A stretch of 64,000 bases of DNA from positions 1,364,001 through 1,428,000 of the forward strand of contig CAWFWX010000003.1 in assembly GCA_963819635.1 (NCBI GenBank). Reading direction: 5' to 3'. The notes beneath the pieces were generated by a model. It was not told the DNA's origin. It saw only the letters and a list, made by a program, of their open reading frames with translations, and did no database searches. The stretch comes from JACVRW01 sp963819635 (GTDB lineage Bacteria > Actinomycetota > Thermoleophilia > Solirubrobacterales > Thermoleophilaceae). This document shows positions 58,882-64,000 of the stretch, in pieces. Both the position numbers and the translations under genes were made by a program. Every line of letters starts with the position of its first letter. The first letter of the stretch is position 1.

Positions 58882-60057
58882 ATGCCCGGCGTGCGGAGGC
58901 AGGGGGCCTTCATCGCAGCCGCGGCCGCGGCGCTTGCTCTTGGACTGCCGGCGGGCGCCGCGGGCCAGGCGGGCGTCTCGTACCAGGTGCCGGCGGACAA
59001 CCCGTTCGCCGGGCAGGCCGGTGCGCTTCCGGAGATCTACTCGTACGGGCTGCGGAACCCGTGGCGCTTCTCGTTCGACCGCGCGACCGGCGACCTCGCG
59101 ATCGGCGACGTCGGCCAGGACGCGACCGAGGAGGTCAACTTCGCACCCGCCGGGCAGGGAGCCGGCGACAACTACGGCTGGAACTGCTTCGAGGGCAGCA
59201 CGCCCTTCGAGGGCGCACCGGCAGGCTGCGAGGCACCAGGCCACATGCCGCCCGTGCTCGAGTACAGCTCAGGCGGGTCGGCACCCGAGTGCTCGATCGT
59301 CGGCGGCTACGTGGTGCGCCAGGAGGGACATCCGCTCGCCGGCCGCTACGTGTACGGCGACTTCTGCACCGGCCAGCTGAGCTCTGCGCTGCTCGCGCTG
59401 GGCGGGGCGAGCGACATACGGACCGAGGGCGTCGTCCCCGCGCTGTCCTCCTTCGGAGAGGACGCGGCAGGGCGCGTCTACGCCGTGTCGCTCGGTGGTC
59501 CGGTGTTCCGCCTCGCCGGCGTCGGCCCGACCACGGTAACCGAGCCCATCGGGGTCTTCAGCACGCCGGTCTATGTGACCTCCGAGCCCGCCGACGCGGA
59601 CCGACTGTACGTGGTCGAGCAGGGCGGCCGGATCCAGTTGGTGGATGGCGGCGTGCCCGCGAGCACGCCCTTCCTCGACATCTCCGCCGACGTCGGCACG
59701 GACAACCTCGAACGCGGCCTCCTGTCCGTGGCGTTCGCTCCCGACTACGCAGACAGCGGGCGCTTCTACGTCTACTACACGGACCTGGACGGGGACGTGC
59801 GCATCGAGGAGTTCCGGCGCTCTGCGGACCCGAACGTCGCCGATCCCGCCTCGCGCCGGCTCCTGCTCACGCTGGAGCACAGCGAGAACGGCAACCACAA
59901 CGCCGGCCAGCTCCAGTTCGGCCCCGACGGTCTCCTCTACGCCGCGATCGGGGACGGCGGCGGGTCCGGCGATCCGAACGGCAACGCCCAGAGCCTGGGC
60001 ACCCTGCTCGGCAAGGTCATCCGCATCGACCCCCGGCCGCCTGCGCCCGCGCCGTAG
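58882..60057 (+). CDS. Circularly permuted PQQ-type glucose/sorbosone dehydrogenase, secreted
   Basis: 391 residues, signal peptide about 1-29 (GAFIAAAAAALALGLPAGAAG). Residues 32-212 hold what is normally the C-terminal half of the six-blade GSDH propeller: VPADNPF, PEIYSYGLRNPWRFSFDR, GDNYGWNCFEG, LAGRYVYGDFCTGQL, ending LSSFGEDAAGRVYAVSLGG. Residues 222-384 hold the normal N-terminal half: FSTPVYVTSEP, VVEQGGRI, ERGLLSVAFAPDYADSGRFY, NHNAGQLQFGPDGLLYA, ending LLGKVIRIDP. The swap joins exactly at the usual ends. Probable Ca/PQQ sugar oxidase in the periplasm or outside. Confidence 0.88.
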   Translation: MPGVRRQGAFIAAAAAALALGLPAGAAGQAGVSYQVPADNPFAGQAGALPEIYSYGLRNPWRFSFDRATGDLAIGDVGQDATEEVNFAPAGQGAGDNYGWNCFEGSTPFEGAPAGCEAPGHMPPVLEYSSGGSAPECSIVGGYVVRQEGHPLAGRYVYGDFCTGQLSSALLALGGASDIRTEGVVPALSSFGEDAAGRVYAVSLGGPVFRLAGVGPTTVTEPIGVFSTPVYVTSEPADADRLYVVEQGGRIQLVDGGVPASTPFLDISADVGTDNLERGLLSVAFAPDYADSGRFYVYYTDLDGDVRIEEFRRSADPNVADPASRRLLLTLEHSENGNHNAGQLQFGPDGLLYAAIGDGGGSGDPNGNAQSLGTLLGKVIRIDPRPPAPAP

Positions 60058-60066
60058 CCGACGAAG

Positions 60067-61788
60067 TCACCCGTCGACTTCGAGCGGGACGACCTCGAAC
60101 CGGTCGACGTCGATCAGGCCGAGATCGGTGATCTTGAGCGATGGGATCACCGACAGGCCGAGGAAGCTGAGCGTCATGAAGGGAGCTCGGACGGTGACGC
60201 CGAGCGAGCTGGTGGCGGCGCGCAGGTCGCGCAGCACCGCTGCCACGGCGGAGCCCGGTTGATCCGACATCAGCCCCGCGACCGGAAGCGGGAGCTCGCC
60301 GAGAACGGTGCCGGCACGAGCCACCACGATTCCGCCACCGATCTCGGCCAGCCGGCGGACGCACACCTCCATGTCGCCGTCGGAGACTCCGACGACGATG
60401 ACGTTGTGGGCGTCGTGTGAGACCGTCGAGGCGAACGCGCCCTCGCGGAGCCCGAAGCCGCGGACGAATCCCTTCCCGATCCGCCCGGTCGCGTGGTGTC
60501 GCTCGACCACCGCGATCTTGGCGAGATCCCTGCCCGGATCGGCCGTTGCCTGGCCTTCGCTCATCCGTGGCTCTTCGGTGCTCGAACCGGTGAGCAGCTG
60601 GTTGGGCACGAGCTCGATCACTCTCACGGGCGCACCGCTGGCGGGGATCGCGAACTCAGACGCCGTTAGTGGACCGATGTGGACCGTGTTCGCGATCCAT
60701 TCGGGCAGCGCCGGCGTGGCGATCGGCACGGCCTCGCCGTCGATCGCGACAACGCGGCCATCCTTGTAGACCCGCGAGGGCCGGAACGTGTCGTCGGGGA
60801 GGAGGGCGAAATCCGCTCGGTAGCCCGGGGCGATGGCGCCCACGTCGTCGAGCCCGTGGCAGGCGGCCCCGTTGTGGCTCGCCAGCACCAGGGCGTCCTC
60901 GACGGCGACGCCGGCCCGCACGGCTGCCCGGCACATGCCGTCGATGTGGCCTTCGTCGAACAGCACGTCCGCCTCGCGGTCGTCGGTGCAGAACGCGCAG
61001 CGCTCCGGACCGAAGCGCCGCACCATCGGCAGGAGCGCCTCGAGGTTGCGGGCATTCGACGCCTCGCGGATGAGAATCCAGGCGCCGTTCCGGCGCTTCT
61101 CGAGGGCCTCCTCGAGGGTGGTCGCCTCGTGGTCCGAGGTGATGCCGGCGGCGAGGTAGGCATTCAACGCGTGCCCGCTGACGCCCGGTGCGTGGCCGTC
61201 GACGTGGCTGGCGCCGCGCGCGCCGATCTTGCGGAGCGCCGAGGCGTCGCCGGCGATGACGGCCGGGAAGTCCATCATCTCCGCTACGCCCAGGGCTCCC
61301 TCTCGACGCAGGATGCCCTCGATCTCCTCGAGGTCGAGCGGCCCCGACGGGGACTCGAATCGGCTAGCCGGCACGCACGAGGGCGCCATGACGAACACGT
61401 TCAACGGGACCTGCTCAGCCGCGTCGAGGAGCCAGTGCACGCCCTTGCTCCCGACGACGTTGGCCAGCTCGTGCGGGTCGGCGACGATGGTCGTGGTGCC
61501 CGTGGCGAGCACGACCTCGGCAAAGCGTTCGAGCGTCAGCATCGAGGACTCGATGTGGACGTGGGCATCGATGAACCCCGGCACCAGCATGCTCCCCCGC
61601 GCGTCCAGGCTCTCCTCGCCAACGTAATTTCCGATGCCGGCGAACCGCCCATCCGCCACGGCCACGTCGCCCTCGAGCCATTCCCGCGTGAAGACGCTGA
61701 ACACGCGCGCGTCGCGCACCACCAGGTCGGCGGGTTGGTCGCCGCGGGCCACGGCGAGGAGGTGCTGCCGGTCGGTCACCGCGGCCAC
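60067..61788 (-). CDS. ade: Adenine deaminase
   Basis: 573 residues, full length. Amidohydrolase metal site DAHVHIESSM near residue 75, plus TSDHEAT and FCTDDREADVLF; C-terminal block FVRGFGLREGAFASTVSHDAHNV (core REGAFASTVSHDAHN) is typical of AdeC. Converts adenine to hypoxanthine and ammonia. ATG 61788 overlaps the end of the M20 gene by 13 nt, so it is coupled to ureide-degrading genes. Confidence 0.95.
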   Translation of the reverse strand: MAAVTDRQHLLAVARGDQPADLVVRDARVFSVFTREWLEGDVAVADGRFAGIGNYVGEESLDARGSMLVPGFIDAHVHIESSMLTLERFAEVVLATGTTTIVADPHELANVVGSKGVHWLLDAAEQVPLNVFVMAPSCVPASRFESPSGPLDLEEIEGILRREGALGVAEMMDFPAVIAGDASALRKIGARGASHVDGHAPGVSGHALNAYLAAGITSDHEATTLEEALEKRRNGAWILIREASNARNLEALLPMVRRFGPERCAFCTDDREADVLFDEGHIDGMCRAAVRAGVAVEDALVLASHNGAACHGLDDVGAIAPGYRADFALLPDDTFRPSRVYKDGRVVAIDGEAVPIATPALPEWIANTVHIGPLTASEFAIPASGAPVRVIELVPNQLLTGSSTEEPRMSEGQATADPGRDLAKIAVVERHHATGRIGKGFVRGFGLREGAFASTVSHDAHNVIVVGVSDGDMEVCVRRLAEIGGGIVVARAGTVLGELPLPVAGLMSDQPGSAVAAVLRDLRAATSSLGVTVRAPFMTLSFLGLSVIPSLKITDLGLIDVDRFEVVPLEVDG

Positions 61789-63032
61789 CGCGCGAGCCAG
61801 TCCTCCAGCACGATGTCCGTCGCCTCGAGCGCGCTGCGAACGTCCTCAGGTGTCACGTGCTCGTCGGGATGGTGGCTCAGGCCCTCCCGGCATCTGACGA
61901 ACAGCAGCAGCGACGGGCACAGCGACGCCATCACGGCGGCGTCGTGCCCTGCCCCGCTCACGAGCACCGGCGGTTCGTGACCAGATCGCGCGAGCGCCAT
62001 CCGCGCATCATCGACAAGTCGCGGATCCATCGGCACCGCGGGCTGGTCGAGCGTCTCTGTCCAGGTCACCCGAGCCCCTCGCAGGCCGGCCTGGTGCTCG
62101 GCGTCCCGGCGCAGTTGCTCGACCACGCGGCGCCGCTTCGCGTCGTCCGGGCCGCGCACGTCGAGGGTCGCGCTCGCGCTCCCGGCGATGACGTTCACCT
62201 GTCCCGGCAGCGCCGACAGCGCTCCCACGGTGCCGACCAGCCCGGGCTCTTCGGATACGCGCCGCTCGACCTCTACGGTCCAGGCCGCCGCAGCGGCCAG
62301 GGCATCGTGGCGCTCACCCATCGGCACCGTGCCGGCGTGACCCGACCGGCCGTCGAAGCGCAGCTCCGCGCGGGTGTTCCCCGCGATCGCCGATACGACG
62401 CCGATCGGCAGGTCGAGCTGCTCGAGGGCGCGGCCCTGCTCGATGTGGATCTCCAGATAGGCCCCGAGGGTCCGCGGGTCCCGAGTCACCGACTCCAGGG
62501 CCCCGCCCCCACGCGTGTGGCCGTCGAGCGCTTCCTGCAGCCTCACTCCGTCCGCGTCGACCCGCTCCAACTCGCTCGCAGTTACCCGACCGGCAAGCGC
62601 GCGGCTGCCGAAGCAGCCGGTTCCGAACCGGACTCCCTCCTCGTCGGCGAAGACGAGGATCTCGACGTCGCAGACGGGCGGCGTGGAGGCATCGGCGAGC
62701 AGCTCGACACAGTCCGCGGCGACGAGCACTCCCAGCGCGCCGTCCCATCTCCCCCCGTCCTGGACGGTGTCCAGGTGTGACCCGAGCAACAGCCGGGGGG
62801 ATCGAGGGTCGGTGCCGGGAAGGACCGCGGACAGGTTCCCGGCAGCATCCAGCTCGCAGCGCAGACCCAGCGGCTCGAGCCAGCCTCGAAACAGGTCAAG
62901 CGCAGCGGCGAGCTCCGCCGAGAAGGCGAGCCTGGTGCATCCACTCGGACGCGACGTGATCGCGGCGAGCTCGCCGGCGCGATCCACGAGCCGCTGCGCC
63001 CGACGCTCCAGTGACTCCCGCGTCCCCGTCAA
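61776..63032 (-). CDS. M20 amidohydrolase (allantoate/ureidoglycolate-type)
   Basis: 418 residues. Zn-binding GSHLDTVQDGGRWDGALG, EEGVRFGTGCFGSRAL (the EE pair), IEQGRALE with the His in LEIHIEQG, and VSGAGHDAA with HHPDEHVT near the C-terminus. Belongs to the allantoate amidohydrolase/N-carbamoyl amino-acid hydrolase family. With ureidoglycine aminohydrolase upstream, allantoate or ureidoglycolate is the likely substrate. ATG 63032 overlaps that gene by ATGA. Confidence 0.9.
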   Translation of the reverse strand: MTGTRESLERRAQRLVDRAGELAAITSRPSGCTRLAFSAELAAALDLFRGWLEPLGLRCELDAAGNLSAVLPGTDPRSPRLLLGSHLDTVQDGGRWDGALGVLVAADCVELLADASTPPVCDVEILVFADEEGVRFGTGCFGSRALAGRVTASELERVDADGVRLQEALDGHTRGGGALESVTRDPRTLGAYLEIHIEQGRALEQLDLPIGVVSAIAGNTRAELRFDGRSGHAGTVPMGERHDALAAAAAWTVEVERRVSEEPGLVGTVGALSALPGQVNVIAGSASATLDVRGPDDAKRRRVVEQLRRDAEHQAGLRGARVTWTETLDQPAVPMDPRLVDDARMALARSGHEPPVLVSGAGHDAAVMASLCPSLLLFVRCREGLSHHPDEHVTPEDVRSALEATDIVLEDWLARWPR

Positions 63033-63757
63033 GGAAGCTCTCGGTAGATGTCCTTGTACAGCAGGTACTCGCCGCCGTCTGCGCCGGCGACAAAGGACTG
63101 CGGGCAGTAGGGCGCCATGTAGATGAAATCGTCGGCGCCGACGGCGTGCCAGTCGCTCCCAAGGAGGTAGTCACCCCCGCCCTCGAGCATGTACAGCCCG
63201 TGCTCCTCGTCGTGGATCTCGACCTGGTCGAGGCGGGCGCCCGGCGCGAAGCGCATGATGCTCATGGTGAAGTCGAAGGCCGGGTCGTCGGTGGGCAGCA
63301 GCTCGAGGCGAACCAGGCCGGAAACGCCCGTGTCGCGCGGCTCGCAGTCGTCCCTGTGGCCGCGCTTGGGCTCTGGCCGACCCACGCCGGCGAGCGGAGA
63401 CCACAAGCGGTGGAGCCGGATCACTCGGGCGGCCGTCGCGCCCACCAGCGCGAGCTCGCTGCCGGCGGGGCAGTACTCGAAGCTGCCGGCGGACAGGTCG
63501 TGCCGGGCGCCGTCGACGCTGGTTCGCAGCTCGCCCGACAGCACGTAGATGAACTGCTCGCAGCCGGACGGGACGGCGGCGGGAGCTCGAGGCGCGTGGT
63601 CGAGGCAGAGCAGCTGCTGGGAGAAGGCCGCCGGCTCGAGTCGAGGACTGACGAGCTTGTAGACGAGCGCGTCCGGCAGCCAGGGCAGCTGGCTGGCGTA
63701 TCGGTTCGCCGGCGTCAGAAGCACGTATCCGTGGCCACGGTGGCCGCGGTCGCTCAC
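63029..63757 (-). CDS. allE: (S)-ureidoglycine aminohydrolase
   Basis: 242 residues, bicupin. N-terminal YVLLTPANRYASQLPW is characteristic, as are FIYVLSGELRTSVDG in cupin 1, VEIHDEEHGLYMLEGGGDYLLG in cupin 2 (core EIHDEEHGLYMLEG, with the Mn ligands) and FIYMAPYCPQSFVA. It releases ammonia from ureidoglycine in allantoin breakdown. GTG 63757 overlaps the upstream M20 gene by GTGA. Confidence 0.93.
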   Translation of the reverse strand: MSDRGHRGHGYVLLTPANRYASQLPWLPDALVYKLVSPRLEPAAFSQQLLCLDHAPRAPAAVPSGCEQFIYVLSGELRTSVDGARHDLSAGSFEYCPAGSELALVGATAARVIRLHRLWSPLAGVGRPEPKRGHRDDCEPRDTGVSGLVRLELLPTDDPAFDFTMSIMRFAPGARLDQVEIHDEEHGLYMLEGGGDYLLGSDWHAVGADDFIYMAPYCPQSFVAGADGGEYLLYKDIYRELP

Positions 63758-64000
63758 GATGCCGGCTCCGCAAGCCGCCGCAGCGTGCCGGCGAGCACGT
63801 CCACGCCGAGGTCGAGGTCGGCCGGGTCCGTGTACTCGTCGGGGTGGTGCGAGACGCCCCCCGCGCTCGGAACGAACAGCATGCCGACAGGCATCTTCCG
63901 CGCCAGCACCATGGCATCGTGATAGGCGCCGCTCGCCATGACGTGCCCCTCGATGCCGCATTCCGCGCAGGCCTCGGCCACGGCTTTCTGCACGGTCTCG
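63754..64000 (-). CDS. Second M20 amidohydrolase, C-terminal part only
   Basis: The frame is open to the right window edge, so the N-terminus is outside. The visible 81 residues end an M20-family protein: GHVMASGAYHDAMVLA, MLFVPSAGGVSHHPDEYTDP and a final helix. HHPDEYT holds the C-terminal metal-site His. Allantoate amidohydrolase is probable given the neighbouring allE. It overlaps allE by 4 nt, so it is part of the same operon. Confidence 0.88.
   Translation of the reverse strand, partial: ETVQKAVAEACAECGIEGHVMASGAYHDAMVLARKMPVGMLFVPSAGGVSHHPDEYTDPADLDLGVDVLAGTLRRLAEPAS

Noticed and set aside
1..64000. CRISPR arrays, tRNA or rRNA genes, prophage or integrative elements
   Set aside because: No regularly spaced repeats, no tRNA-like T-loop with matching stems, no integrase or phage genes were found by eye; small RNAs cannot be excluded without a covariance search.

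Overview
The window reads as about 64 kb of chromosome from a high-GC actinobacterium. Gene content (group 1h [NiFe] hydrogenase with its DUF5947/DUF6084 partners, a DUF6351 secreted protein, many GTG starts, 4-nt ATGA/GTGA gene overlaps) fits soil Actinomycetota, perhaps Thermoleophilia. That placement is inference from gene families only. I saw no rRNA, tRNA, CRISPR array or prophage. The only mobile-type DNA is a RAYT transposase remnant with its REP palindromes.

Layout. 1-5.6 kb: truncated response regulator, acyl-CoA ligase plus citryl-CoA-lyase-like pair, cold-shock protein, two unknowns. 5.7-21.2 kb (minus strand): one near-continuous hydrogenase super-operon transcribed hypC-hypC2-hypD-hypE-hhyS-hhyL-NifU/CxxC protein-DUF5947-DUF6084-unknown-protease-hypA-hypB-tandem SIS-membrane protein-hypF-NiCoT Ni transporter-unknown. 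A divergent Crp/Fnr regulator starts at 21291, with an elaborate nested inverted repeat between them. Together these supply structural subunits, Ni uptake, CN/CO ligand synthesis, Ni insertion and endoproteolysis for a high-affinity, O2-tolerant uptake hydrogenase of the kind used to live on atmospheric H2. 22-29.4 kb: PhoX-like protein, RAYT/REP, an EgtB-EgtD fusion for ergothioneine, DM13 protein, secreted hydrolase. 30-35.8 kb: divergent arsenic locus. Leftward lie arsM, an MFS transporter and an R2lox-like diiron protein; rightward lie arsR, a winged-helix protein, arsC, an aquaporin and a metallophosphatase. 35.9-47 kb: Ser/Thr kinase, PfkB kinase/aldolase pair, amine oxidase and large secreted proteins. 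47-53.3 kb: WYL regulator with VOC protein; TetR regulator with three operator palindromes controlling an epimerase-YceI-FMN reductase operon. 53.3-58.8 kb: membrane and stress proteins and a triple-GAF histidine kinase. 58.9-60 kb: a secreted sugar dehydrogenase whose two halves are in swapped order, a circular permutation. 60-64 kb: purine salvage/ureide catabolism genes.

Six genes carry single-base frameshifts inside otherwise conserved sequence (4694, RAYT, 35086 with two, 40844, 42288, 45093). All but the RAYT one are net +1, so either the assembly has insertion-type errors or these genes are decaying. This caveat affects the exact products given for them.
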